Below are positions 1-9,009 of a DNA stretch of 64,000 bases, piece after piece. The position numbers and the translations under genes are program-made. This DNA comes from Cupidesulfovibrio sp000226255 (lineage in GTDB: Bacteria; Desulfobacterota; Desulfovibrionia; Desulfovibrionales; Desulfovibrionaceae): contig NZ_AP036014.1 of assembly GCF_003402415.2 (NCBI RefSeq), positions 3,224,001 through 3,288,000 of the forward strand. Reading direction: 5' to 3'. Numbering within the stretch: position 1 is the stretch's first letter; the number at the start of each line of letters is the position of its first letter. Below the pieces are notes generated by a model. That model was not told the origin of the DNA and did no database searches. It worked only from the letters and a program-made list of their open reading frames with translations.

Positions 1-1003
1 CGGCGGGCATTTCTTCGGCGATGACTTCTTCAACCCGGTCGATGAGCTTCTTGTCGCCAAAGTACTGGGCGATCTTGCGCAGCGACTTGGCGGAGGATTC
101 CGCGCCGATGAAGTTCACCTTGATCCACGGGATGCCGTACTTGGTCTCCATCATCTCGGCCACGTAGTTGATGGAACGGTGGCACATGACGGCGTTCAGG
201 TCGGCCTGGTGGGCGGTGGCGAAGTGCTCGTAGGTGGAGTTGCCGCTGAAGGTGGACACCAGGGTGATGCCGCACTTTTCCAGCACGCGTTCCAGTTCGA
301 AGGCATCACCGCCGATGTTGTACTCGCCCAGCATGTTGATCTTGTATTCGCCAAGCTTGGGGGTATCGTCCTCGCCCACCACGTGGGTGAATATCTGGTT
401 GTTGGCGATGTGGTGACCGGCGGACTGCGAGACGCCCTTGTACCCTTCGCAACTGAAGGCGAAGATGTTGATGCCGAGCTTTTCCTTCATCTTGCGGGCC
501 ACGGCATGGATGTCGTCGCCGATGAGGCCCACCGGACAGGTGGCGAAGATGGCGATGGCCTTGGGGTGGAAGGTGTCGTAGGCCTCCTGGATGGCCGCAG
601 CCAGCTTCTTCTCGCCGCCGAAGATGATGTCCTCGTCCTGCATGTCCGTGGAGAAGGCGTAGGGCATGAAGTTTTCGGACGAATCGAACGGGGCCTTGGT
701 CTGGTTGCGGCGGGTGAGCCACGAGTAGAACCCGCAGCCGATGGGCCCGTGCGTGATGTTCACGATGTCACGGGTGGGGCCCAGGATGACGCCCTTGCAA
801 CCGGCGTAGGTGCAGCCGCGCATGGTGATGATGCCGGGGGTGGTGCGCACGTTGGCCTGCACCTCGGGCACCACGTCGCCCTCCGCCACCTGGTTGATGA
901 CGATCTGCTTGGCGCGCTTGCGGGCGACCTTGGTGGGATACTTCTTGAGCAGTTCTTCCTTGACGGTCGCGACGTCGGGGATGCTCTTGTTCTTCAAAGC
1001 CAT
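1..1003 (-). CDS. nifD: NifD, nitrogenase molybdenum-iron protein alpha chain (N-terminal part)
   Basis: Alpha subunit of the MoFe protein, which reduces N2 at the FeMo cofactor in the cytoplasm. The 334 residues in view carry the family's key positions. P-cluster cysteines are C64 (in RGCTYAGCKG), C90 (GPIGCGFYSW) and C156 (ATCPVGLIGDD), each two residues after the Azotobacter numbering. The Q193 and GHH 197-198 region lies in GVSQSAGHH. C274 in AVMCHRS corresponds to the cofactor-binding cysteine. The gene starts at ATG 1003 and runs off the left edge, so its C-terminus and nifK are not visible. A gap of 162 bp separates it from nifI2. The sequence is intact, and the RGCTYAGCKGVILGP segment is of the anaerobe type rather than the Azotobacter type. 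Confidence 0.97.
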   Translation of the reverse strand, partial: MALKNKSIPDVATVKEELLKKYPTKVARKRAKQIVINQVAEGDVVPEVQANVRTTPGIITMRGCTYAGCKGVILGPTRDIVNITHGPIGCGFYSWLTRRNQTKAPFDSSENFMPYAFSTDMQDEDIIFGGEKKLAAAIQEAYDTFHPKAIAIFATCPVGLIGDDIHAVARKMKEKLGINIFAFSCEGYKGVSQSAGHHIANNQIFTHVVGEDDTPKLGEYKINMLGEYNIGGDAFELERVLEKCGITLVSTFSGNSTYEHFATAHQADLNAVMCHRSINYVAEMMETKYGIPWIKVNFIGAESSAKSLRKIAQYFGDKKLIDRVEEVIAEEMPA

Positions 1004-1165
1004 GGTATACCTCGTTTCTGGCAGTAGGCGTGGTTGCAAGGTGTAGTTTTGTTCGCTGGCCAGGAAAACGAACCGGCCGCGAGGGAACATACTCTTCTTG
1101 TATTTGACCGAGTCGGCGGGCGAAGTTTGACGCCGCCAGCGGGCAAAAGAACCCTTGCAACGCGC

Positions 1166-1540
1166 CTACAGTATGGCCTTGTCGCCATGCTCGGCGGTTC
1201 TCACCCGGTGGGCCTCCGGCACGGCGGACACGAAGATCTTGCCGTCGCCGGGCTTGCCCGTCTGGTTGACCTTGATGATGGCCTCGACCACGTCGCTGAC
1301 CTGGTCGTCGGGCACCACCACGGTGACCACGCGCTTGGAATACAGCCTGCCCTTTTCGCCGAGCAGTTCCACGGCCTCTTCGAACCCTTCCTTGGCGCCT
1401 TCCAGCAGGTCGCTGCTGACCAGCCCTTTGCCCCGGCCGAAGGCTTCGTGGGCGTAGAAGCCGTTCACGCCCGCCTCGGTCAGGGCCTTCTTGGTCTGGT
1501 TCATCTTGTTCAGGCGCACTACGGCCATGATCTCCTTCAT
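1166..1540 (-). CDS. nifI2: NifI2, PII-like nitrogenase regulatory protein
   Basis: 124-residue PII-family protein encoded between nifH and nifD. In archaea and anaerobic bacteria the NifI1/NifI2 pair forms a hetero-oligomer that inhibits the MoFe protein when ammonium is available and releases it on 2-oxoglutarate binding. The beta-strand/T-loop pattern is visible: MKEIMAVVRLNKMNQTKKAL, then GFYAHEAFGRGKGL, then KRVVTVVVPDDQVSDVVEAI and GKIFVSAV. It starts at ATG 1540, whose first bases overlap the nifI1 stop (ATGA), implying translational coupling. The I1-then-I2 order in front of nifD is the standard one. The assignment rests on position and PII motifs. Confidence 0.93.
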   Translation of the reverse strand: MKEIMAVVRLNKMNQTKKALTEAGVNGFYAHEAFGRGKGLVSSDLLEGAKEGFEEAVELLGEKGRLYSKRVVTVVVPDDQVSDVVEAIIKVNQTGKPGDGKIFVSAVPEAHRVRTAEHGDKAIL

Positions 1541-1887
1541 GCGGCGGCCTCCTCGATGTCGGGTTCCTTCACGCCGGAGCTGATGGTGTAGACCTCTTCA
1601 ACCGGGGTGACGAAGATCTTGCCGTCGCCGAAGGCGCCCTTGGCGCCGGTGCGGGCCGCGTCCATGATGGTGTCGATGACGAACTGCTTCTCGCTGGCCT
1701 TCACCACGCTGATCAGCAGGGTCTTGGGAATCTCGTCGTAGGTGATTTCACCTATCTTGATGCCGCGCTGCTTGCCGCGCCCGGCCACGGACATCTTGGT
1801 CACGGCCGGGAAGCCCGCCGCCATGAGGGCAGCCAGCACGTCGTCGGATTTCTCGGGTCTCACGATGGCACGAACCATGATCATCAT
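1537..1887 (-). CDS. nifI1: NifI1, PII-like nitrogenase regulatory protein
   Basis: 116-residue PII-family partner of NifI2, working in post-translational nitrogenase switch-off. The N-terminus MVRAIVRPEKSDDVLAAL and the T-loop region VAGRGKQRGIKIGEITYDEIPK are typical of NifI1, and the C-terminal GDGKIFVTPVEEVYTI is the usual PII ending. ATG 1887 is preceded by AAGGAG with good spacing; the second ATG at 1884 is also possible. It lies 44 bp downstream of nifH in the same transcription unit and overlaps nifI2 by 4 bp. It carries no Tyr uridylylation motif of GlnB type that I can see. Confidence 0.93.
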   Translation of the reverse strand: MMIMVRAIVRPEKSDDVLAALMAAGFPAVTKMSVAGRGKQRGIKIGEITYDEIPKTLLISVVKASEKQFVIDTIMDAARTGAKGAFGDGKIFVTPVEEVYTISSGVKEPDIEEAAA

Positions 1888-1931
1888 CGCCGTTCTCCTT
1901 CAGCTTGGGTGGGGTGGTGGAAATGGTTCGG

Positions 1932-2762
1932 CTAGGCTTCGAACAGGCCGTAATCCATCAGCAGCTTTTCCAGTTCCGCGATCTGGAGGGGCTTCGGCAC
2001 CACGAACATCTTGTTTTCGTCGATGGCTTTCGCCAGGTTGCGGTAGTGCTGGGCCTGCCCATGCTCGGGCGAGAACTCGATGACGGTCTGGCGGTGAATT
2101 TCGGCGCGCTGCACCTGGTTGTCGCGGGGGACGAAGTAGATCATCTGGGTGCCGATCTTGCGGGCCAGCTCCTCGATCATTTCCTTTTCGTTGTCCACGT
2201 TGCGCGAGTTGCAGATGAGGCCGCCAAGGCGCACGGTGCCCGATTCCGCGTACTTCATGATGCCCTTGCAGATGTTGTTGGCCGCGTACATGGCCATCAT
2301 CTCGCCGGAACACACGATGTAGATTTCCTCGGCCTTGCCGTCGCGGATGGGCATGGCGAAGCCGCCGCACACAACGTCGCCGAGCACGTCGTAGAACACG
2401 TAGTCCAGCTTCTGGTCCTCCTCGTACGCGCCGAGGGATTCCAGCATGTTGATGGAGGTGATGATGCCGCGCCCCGCACAGCCCACGCCCGGTTCGGGGC
2501 CGCCCGATTCCACGCAGAGGGTGGTGGAGTAGCCGGGCTTGCGGATATCATCGAGTTCCACGTCCTCGCCCTCGTCACGCAGGGTGTCGAGCACCGACTT
2601 CTGGGCCAGGCCGCCCAGCAGCAGGCGGGTGGAGTCGGCCTTTGGGTCGCAGCCGACGACCATGACCTTGCGCCCCAGAGCTTCCGCGAGACCCGCGACG
2701 GTGTTCTGCGTGGTCGTGGACTTGCCGATGCCGCCCTTGCCGTAGATGGCCACCTTTCTCAT
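1932..2762 (-). CDS. nifH: NifH, nitrogenase iron protein
   Basis: Dinitrogenase reductase: an ATP-dependent homodimer that passes electrons from its single [4Fe-4S] cluster to the MoFe protein. 276 residues, the usual length. The P-loop is GKGGIGKST at 9-17. The cluster ligands are C95 (GVGCAGRG) and C132 (GDVVCGGF), and R98 is the residue that is ADP-ribosylated in organisms having DraT. Start: ATG 2762 gives the canonical MRKVAIYGKGG and has GGAGGATATC in front; longer in-frame starts upstream lack support. It is the first gene of nifH-nifI1-nifI2-nifD, transcribed from the sigma-54 promoter at 2857-2871. Confidence 0.99.
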   Translation of the reverse strand: MRKVAIYGKGGIGKSTTTQNTVAGLAEALGRKVMVVGCDPKADSTRLLLGGLAQKSVLDTLRDEGEDVELDDIRKPGYSTTLCVESGGPEPGVGCAGRGIITSINMLESLGAYEEDQKLDYVFYDVLGDVVCGGFAMPIRDGKAEEIYIVCSGEMMAMYAANNICKGIMKYAESGTVRLGGLICNSRNVDNEKEMIEELARKIGTQMIYFVPRDNQVQRAEIHRQTVIEFSPEHGQAQHYRNLAKAIDENKMFVVPKPLQIAELEKLLMDYGLFEA

Positions 2763-2856
2763 GATATCCTCCTGAAGATTCACGCCCGGCCTGGGTGTTG
2801 GATTGGCCGAGGTGCGTTCGCCGTGACTGGCGTGCCCATGCAACGACACGCATAGG

Positions 2857-2871
2857 GCAAACCCCGTGCCA
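2857..2871 (-). promoter_or_regulatory. Sigma-54 promoter of nifH
   Basis: Read on the minus strand the site is TGGCACGGGGTTTGC, a perfect match to the -24/-12 consensus TGGCAC-N5-TTGC. It lies about 95 bp upstream of the nifH ATG, so the leader should be roughly 80 nt. Transcription would need a NifA-type activator; none is encoded in this window. Confidence 0.92.
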
Positions 2872-2970
2872 GTGCGTTCCATGCTCCACAACACTTCGAA
2901 ACAACAGGACTTCATACGTGAATAAGGCGGGATGGTGCGCGTCGGACGCGACACGCGCGACGCGCCCATT

Positions 2971-2986
2971 TTGTCGCACGCGACAA
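2971..2986. promoter_or_regulatory. Palindrome upstream of nifH, candidate activator site
   Basis: TTGTCGC-AC-GCGACAA has 7-bp perfect arms. It sits about 130 bp upstream of the start predicted for the nifH sigma-54 promoter, the usual distance for an enhancer-binding protein. A weaker copy, GTCGGACGCGAC, lies just beside it at 2941-2952. The TGT/ACA spacing is 8, not the 10 of classical NifA sites, so the binding protein is unknown. Confidence 0.55.
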
Positions 2987-3267
2987 ATGCGTTGCTCCCG
3001 ACACGGCTGGAGCATGGGGCGAGGGGTGGGCTAGCTGGGAGAGGAGTGGTGCGCCGCTTTCATTCCGGGCATGCGCGTACGCAGGCGCGCGCGTCTCCGG
3101 CACGAAGGGGGACGGCGGCGTGCCTGCGGCTACAACCTGCCGTAACGCAAGGAAATGACGGGACGGGGGAGCACGGAGAAGCCGACAAAGGACGGTGAAG
3201 GGAAAGGCGGCGACCGGGGGCTGCCGGACATGCCCGACAAGGTGATGCCGCCCCGGCATGGCCGAGT

Positions 3268-3282
3268 TGGCACCGACGATGC
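3268..3282 (+). promoter_or_regulatory. Probable sigma-54 promoter of nifV
   Basis: TGGCACCGACGATGC matches the -24/-12 consensus in the whole -24 element and in the essential GC of the -12 element, with the correct spacing; only the first T of TTGC differs. It lies 98 bp before the nifV start, a leader about as long as that of nifH on the other side. Confidence 0.75.
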
Positions 3283-3380
3283 ATGAAGGGTGTGTCCGGT
3301 TCACGCGGATGCCGCCCCGCTTCCTCCTCCGCCGTCACCCGAAGGCGGGGTGGCATCCGCCATTCTTTCATGGAGGCCGC

Positions 3381-4673
3381 ATGCTGCTCGACACCACCCT
3401 GCGCGAAGGGGAACAGTCCTTCGGCACCTACCTGTCCATGGCCGACAGGGAGCGCATCCTGCGCGGCCTGGCCGCCGTGCGCGTGCAAGAGGCCGAGGTG
3501 GGCTGGGCCGGGCGTGAGGACCTTGCGGACATGCTGGCCCTGTCGGCCCGGGTGGCCCCCGGCCTGGCCGCCGCCGCGTGGTGCCGCTGCCGCCCCGAGG
3601 ACCTGCGGACCGCCGCGACCTGCGGGGCGCGGCGCGTCTGCGTGGGGGTGCCCGTGTCCGACGCGCATCTGGCCCGGCGGCTGGGCGTGGGCAGGCCCGC
3701 CCTGCTTGATCTGCTGGCCGCCACCCTGGCGGAGGCCCGCGCGCTGGGCATCCGGCACGTTACCGTGGGCATGGAGGACGCCTCGCGCGCGGACCGCGAC
3801 TTCGTGTTCGCCGTGGCGCGCCATGCCGCCGCCCACGGCGCGCACCGGGTGCGCCTGAGCGACACCGTGGGGCTGTATACCCCGCTGGAGGTGGCGGACA
3901 TGGTGCGCGGGCTGCGCGCCGCGCTGGACGCCACCCGGCAGGACGCCACGGCCCCGCGCGCCCGCCGGGTGTCCATCGGCACGCATTTTCACAACGACTG
4001 CGGCATGGCCACGGCCAACGCCCTCACCGCCCTGGAAAGCGGGGCGGACTGCGCCGACGTTTCGGTGCTGGGCCTTGGCGAGCGGGCCGGGGTGGCCCGG
4101 CTGGAGGAGCTGGCCGCCGCCCTGGTGGTTCGCGGCCGCGCAAACCTGGATCTGGCCCCCCTGCGCGGGCTGTGCGCCCACGTGGCCCAGGCCGCCGGAT
4201 TGTCTGTGCCGCGCCACTGGCCCGTGGCCGGGCGCGACATCTTCGCCGTGGAAAGCGGCCTGCATGCCCACGGCGTGCGGCGCGACCCCAGCCTGTTCGA
4301 GCCCTTTCCACCCGCGCTGGTGGGCGGCAGCCGCCGGTTGGGCGTGGGGCGCAAGAGCGGCGTGGCCGCCGTGGCCGCCGCCTTGGCCGAACTTTCCATC
4401 CTGCCGCCGCCCGACGCGCTTCCCGCCATTGTGAAAGCGGTGCGCGAGCTTTCCGCAACCCTGCGCCGCCCGCTGACCCCGGCGGAACTCACCGGCATCG
4501 CCAGTGCCGGGAGTGGCGTGCCGGAAAGGTACCGCACCGGCGGCGCAGCCGGGATCGCCCTCCTATCCGCTCCCCCTGTTTCCGACGCGCCGCCGACCGG
4601 TGGCGACGACAACGACAAGCCCCGGCACCCCCGCACAGCGGATCAAGGCCGGGCACGCACACGGGAGGCATGA
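3381..4673 (+). CDS. nifV: NifV-type homocitrate synthase
   Basis: Condenses acetyl-CoA and 2-oxoglutarate to homocitrate, the organic part of the FeMo cofactor. It is a DRE-TIM metallolyase. The N-terminus LLDTTLREGEQSFG has the catalytic R-E pair, RLSDTVGLYTP is the conserved SDT-G motif, GTHFHNDCGMATAN holds the metal-binding H-x-H, and ESGLHAHGV follows. 430 residues from ATG 3381, which has GGAGG just upstream and places the D-T-T-L-R-E-G motif at the N-terminus. An upstream in-frame ATG (3258) would lie before the sigma-54 promoter and is unlikely. Isopropylmalate synthases are related, but the nif location and the promoter favour NifV. Confidence 0.9.
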   Translation: MLLDTTLREGEQSFGTYLSMADRERILRGLAAVRVQEAEVGWAGREDLADMLALSARVAPGLAAAAWCRCRPEDLRTAATCGARRVCVGVPVSDAHLARRLGVGRPALLDLLAATLAEARALGIRHVTVGMEDASRADRDFVFAVARHAAAHGAHRVRLSDTVGLYTPLEVADMVRGLRAALDATRQDATAPRARRVSIGTHFHNDCGMATANALTALESGADCADVSVLGLGERAGVARLEELAAALVVRGRANLDLAPLRGLCAHVAQAAGLSVPRHWPVAGRDIFAVESGLHAHGVRRDPSLFEPFPPALVGGSRRLGVGRKSGVAAVAAALAELSILPPPDALPAIVKAVRELSATLRRPLTPAELTGIASAGSGVPERYRTGGAAGIALLSAPPVSDAPPTGGDDNDKPRHPRTADQGRARTREA

Positions 4674-4675
4674 CC

Positions 4676-4759
4676 ATGCGCCTGCTCTGCACCACCGTGG
4701 CCGTCGCCATGGCCTGCGCCATGCTGACGGCGCTTCTCCTCGGCCCGCTGCCCGCCTGA
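4676..4759 (+). CDS. Possible 27-residue membrane peptide after nifV
   Basis: A short open frame beginning 3 bp after the nifV stop. GGGAGG lies 7 nt before ATG 4676, and another in-frame ATG at 4670 overlaps the nifV stop. The predicted peptide is one hydrophobic helix (VAVAMACAMLTALLLG) with a short basic N-terminus. The ribosome-binding site and the tight coupling support it, but it is too short to judge by composition and I know no family for it. Confidence 0.35.
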   Translation: MRLLCTTVAVAMACAMLTALLLGPLPA

Positions 4760-4840
4760 CCGCGACCGAACACGGTACCGCCGCGTCCGCCAGGAGCGCG
4801 GCCGCGCCGTGGCGGACCCGCGGACAACGGGCTTTGATAC

Positions 4841-4885
4841 GGGGGCCTTCGTCCACTCCCTGCGCGGGATGGGGCGAAGGCCCCC
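4841..4885 (+). terminator. Long inverted repeat downstream of nifV
   Basis: Perfect 11-bp arms GGGGGCCTTCG / CGAAGGCCCCC with a 23-nt loop, about 80 bp after the nifV stop. There is no T-run, so termination is plausible but not certain. Confidence 0.45.
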
Positions 4886-4912
4886 GTTCGTGTGCCCCCT
4901 CCGCCGTCGGAC

Positions 4913-4950
4913 AAAAAAGAGCGGCCCTCCCCTTTCGGAAAGGACCGCCC
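4913..4950 (-). terminator. Rho-independent terminator of the liv operon
   Basis: On the minus strand a stem GCGGTCC-TTTCC / GGGGA-GGGCCGC with a GAAA loop is followed by six T residues. It lies 80 bp after the livF stop. Confidence 0.85.
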
Positions 4951-5030
4951 ACGCCAGGCTGGGTATGCGCCGCGCCGCTCCACCGGGAAGCGCCGCGACA
5001 GGAAAAGGCTGGCGGAAAAAGACAGCCCGG

Positions 5031-5735
5031 CTACATGCCGAGGTAGGCCTTCTTCACGTCTTCGTTCACCAGCAGGTTGGCCGCGGAATCCTCCAGCGTG
5101 ATGCGCCCGGTTTCCATGACGTAGCCGCGATGGGCGATCTTCAGCGCCTGGTTGGCGTTCTGCTCCACCAGGAAGATGGTGGTGCCGTCCGCGTTGACCT
5201 TGCGGATGATGTCGAAGATCTGCTGGATGATGATGGGCGCGAGGCCCAGCGAGGGCTCGTCCAGCAGCAGCAGGCGCGGCCGCCCCATGATGGCGCGCGA
5301 GATGGCCAGCATCTGCTGCTCGCCGCCGGAAAGGGTGCCCCCCGCCTGCTTGCGGCGCTGGGCAAGGATGGGGAACAGGCCGAAAATGTAGTCCAGGTCG
5401 CGGGCGATGCCTTCCTTGTCGCTGCGCAGAAACGCGCCAAGGTCCAGGTTTTCCTGCACCGTCAGGTCGGGAAAGATCAGCCGCCCCTCGGGCACCTGGC
5501 TGATGCCCAGGCGCACGATCTCGTTGGGCTTCATCGCATGGATGGGCTTGCCCTCGAAGAGCACCTCGCCGCTGCGCGGGGGCACCGCGCCGCACACGGT
5601 CATCAGCGTGGTGGTCTTGCCCGCGCCGTTGGCGCCGATGAGCGTGACGATCTCGCCCTGGCCGATGGTCAGGTTGATGTCGCGCAGGGCCTGGATGTTG
5701 CCGTAGAAGGCGTTGACGTTACGCAGCTCAAGCAT
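5031..5735 (-). CDS. livF: LivF, branched-chain amino acid ABC transporter ATPase
   Basis: One of two cytoplasmic ATPases that drive uptake of leucine, isoleucine and valine through LivHM. 234 residues, the usual size. Walker A is GANGAGKTT, the signature is LSGGEQQML, and Walker B is LLLLDEPSLGLAP, the last being a LivF hallmark. ATG 5735 overlaps the end of livG by 8 bp and has GAGG in front. Last gene of the livK-livH-livM-livG-livF series, followed by a strong terminator. Confidence 0.95.
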   Translation of the reverse strand: MLELRNVNAFYGNIQALRDINLTIGQGEIVTLIGANGAGKTTTLMTVCGAVPPRSGEVLFEGKPIHAMKPNEIVRLGISQVPEGRLIFPDLTVQENLDLGAFLRSDKEGIARDLDYIFGLFPILAQRRKQAGGTLSGGEQQMLAISRAIMGRPRLLLLDEPSLGLAPIIIQQIFDIIRKVNADGTTIFLVEQNANQALKIAHRGYVMETGRITLEDSAANLLVNEDVKKAYLGM

Positions 5736-6551
5736 GGGATTCCTCGCCCAGGTATGCCTTGATGACCCTCGGGTTTCTGCTCACTTCCTCGGGCGTGCCC
5801 TCGGCGATCTTCGAACCGTATTCCATGACGTAAATGCGGTCGGACAGCGACATGACCATGCTCATGTCGTGCTCGATGAGCAGCACGGAAAGCTCGTGGC
5901 GTTCGCGAATCTCGAGGACCAGTTCCTTCAGTTCAAGGGTTTCCTGCGGGTTCATGCCCGCAGCCGGTTCGTCGAGGCAGAGCAGGAAGGGGTTGGTGGC
6001 CAGCGCCCGGGCTATCTCCAGGCGGCGCTGCGCGCCGTAGGGCAGGTTGCGCGCCTGGTCCTGATAGTGCTGGTGCAGGTTCACGCTTTTCAGCAGCTCG
6101 TAGCTTTCCTCGACGATGCGCTGTTCCTCGGCGCGGGTGCGCGGGTCGCGCAGCAGCGCGCCCAGAATGCCCGCCCTGGTGCGGCAGTGACGGCCGATCA
6201 TCACGTTTTCCAGCACGCTCATGGTGGGGAACAGGCGGATGTTCTGGAAGGTGCGCGACATGCCGAGCGTGGTCACCTCGCTGGCCTTCATGCCGTTCAC
6301 CGTGACGGTGCGGCCGTCGCGCGGGGTAACCCGCACCTCGCCCTCGGTGGGCACGTAGATGCCGGTGATGCAGTTGAAGAACGTGGTCTTGCCCGCCCCG
6401 TTGGGGCCGATGAGCGCCACGATCTCGCCCTGGCGCACCTGCAGGTCCACCTCGTTCAGGGCGCGCAGGCCCCCGAAGTTCATGGATACGGAACGGACGT
6501 CGAGCACGGCGGCCGACGCATTGACGGCGGCGGTGGCGGTGGTTGCGGACA

Positions 6552-6552
<1 letters not shown>
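5728..6552 (-). CDS. livG: LivG, branched-chain amino acid ABC transporter ATPase
   Basis: Second ATPase of the transporter. 274 residues; Walker A is GPNGAGKTT, and the long loop with CITGIYVPTEG and the LCLDEPAAGMNPQET stretch (Walker B with the LivG-specific AAGMNP) identify it. The first 17 residues (Ala/Thr-rich) are an N-terminal extension compared with typical LivG; no better start is visible. Its ATG shares a base with the livM stop (TGATG), so translation is coupled. Confidence 0.95.
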
Positions 6553-7799
<1,247 letters not shown>

Positions 7800-7863
7800 G
7801 AAGACTTCCTCGAAATGCGTCGTTGTGTCCCGCGTGTTCCGGCACCCGGCGGGGCGGCCCTGA

Positions 7864-7885
7864 TGCCTGCGGGGTACCGCAGGCA
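7864..7885. repeat. Hairpin between livH and livM
   Basis: TGCCTGCGG-GGTA-CCGCAGGCA, a perfect 9-bp stem in the 197-bp gap between livH and livM. There is no T-run. It may tune the amount or stability of the distal livMGF message. Confidence 0.55.
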
Positions 7886-7996
7886 AGGCGGGGGAAGGCC
7901 CAGATGGCTGCGGGGTGCCGTAGACCTGGCGGGAAAACCCACGCCGGTCCGACAGGCTTGTGCCCCGGCGTCCCGCCGGGAGCGTGACCGGGCTGG

Positions 7997-8905
7997 CTAA
8001 ACCTTTTGCGTCTTGGCCTTGCCCAGGATGCCCGAAGGCCGGAAGATGAGGATGAGCACAAGCAGGCCGAAGGCCAGCGCATCCTCGTAGTCGCTCGAAA
8101 TGTACCCGGTGGCGAAGCTTTCGCACCAGCCAAGCACAAGGCCCCCCAGCATGGCCCCGGGAATGGAGCCGATGCCGCCGAGCACGGCGGCGGTGAAGGC
8201 CTTGATGCCCGCGATGAACCCGATGGCGAAGTTCACCTGCCCCACGTGCGAGGCGATGAGCACCCCGCCCACGGCCGCCAGCGACGAGCCGATGACGAAG
8301 GTGAGCGAGATCACCTTGTCGGCGTCGATGCCCAGCAGCATGGCCATCTTGCGGTTCTGGGCCGTGGCGCGCATGGCCTTGCCCATGCGGGTGTACTTGA
8401 TGAACAGCGTCAGCGCGGCCATGGCGACGGCCGATGTGACGATGATCAGCACCTCGCTCGCGCCCATGATGTGCGCGATGGGTTCGAGAAATTCGGGCTG
8501 CGGCACCAGATTGGGAAACGGCATGAAGTCCGAGGTCTGGGCCAGGATGACGTAGTTCTGGAGAAAGATGGACATCCCGATGGCCGAGATGAGCGGCGAG
8601 AGGCGCGGCGCGTCGCGCAGCGGCTTGTAGGCGATCTTTTCGAGCGTCACGCCGTAGGCCGCACAGTAGATGACGGCCACCGCGGCGGCGATGATCAGGA
8701 TGGCCACGGCCGGAAAGCCGTAGATGCCAAGCGCCCCGGCCACGATCAGCGCCGTGAACGCGCCCAGCATGTACACCTCGCCGTGGGCGAAGTTGATCAG
8801 CTCGATGATGCCGTACACCATGGTGTAGCCGAGCGCGATGAGCGCGTAGATGGAGCCGCGCGTCAGCCCGCCGAAGAAAAGTTCCCAGAAATACTGCCAA
8901 TCCAT
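7997..8905 (-). CDS. livH: LivH, branched-chain amino acid ABC transporter permease
   Basis: Permease partner of LivM. 302 residues from ATG 8905 (GGAAGG upstream), beginning MDWQYFWELFFGGLTRGSIYAL, followed by the family stretch GYTMVYGIIELINFAHGEVYMLGAF. The cytoplasmic loop GKAMRATAQNRKMAMLLGID is the ATPase-contact motif. An ATG 18 bp further upstream lacks a ribosome-binding site. It stands 197 bp before livM, with a hairpin in between. Confidence 0.94.
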   Translation of the reverse strand: MDWQYFWELFFGGLTRGSIYALIALGYTMVYGIIELINFAHGEVYMLGAFTALIVAGALGIYGFPAVAILIIAAAVAVIYCAAYGVTLEKIAYKPLRDAPRLSPLISAIGMSIFLQNYVILAQTSDFMPFPNLVPQPEFLEPIAHIMGASEVLIIVTSAVAMAALTLFIKYTRMGKAMRATAQNRKMAMLLGIDADKVISLTFVIGSSLAAVGGVLIASHVGQVNFAIGFIAGIKAFTAAVLGGIGSIPGAMLGGLVLGWCESFATGYISSDYEDALAFGLLVLILIFRPSGILGKAKTQKV

Positions 8906-8956
8906 TAGTGCCTTCCCGTGCACGCGCGGGCATGCGCCGCGCCGTCGTCAAAACTC

Positions 8957-8983
8957 GGGGGACGGGCCAGCGGCCCGCCCCCC
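8957..8983 (-). terminator. Attenuator-like hairpin between livK and livH
   Basis: GGGGGACGGGCC / GGCCCGCCCCCC around a short loop. On the minus strand it is followed by GAGTTTT, a weak T-run. Such a leaky terminator commonly keeps the binding protein more abundant than the permeases. Confidence 0.6.
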
Positions 8984-9009
8984 TGTCATATCGGATGCTT
9001 GCCGAGGAA

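Larger units (their letters stand above)
2763..3380. other. Divergent nifH-nifV intergenic region
   Basis: A 618-bp gap without a convincing gene. It contains the nifH sigma-54 promoter (2857-2871), the palindrome at 2971-2986 and the probable nifV sigma-54 promoter (3268-3282). The stretch 3000-3250 shows no coding signal and no further motif that I can name. Confidence 0.7.
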
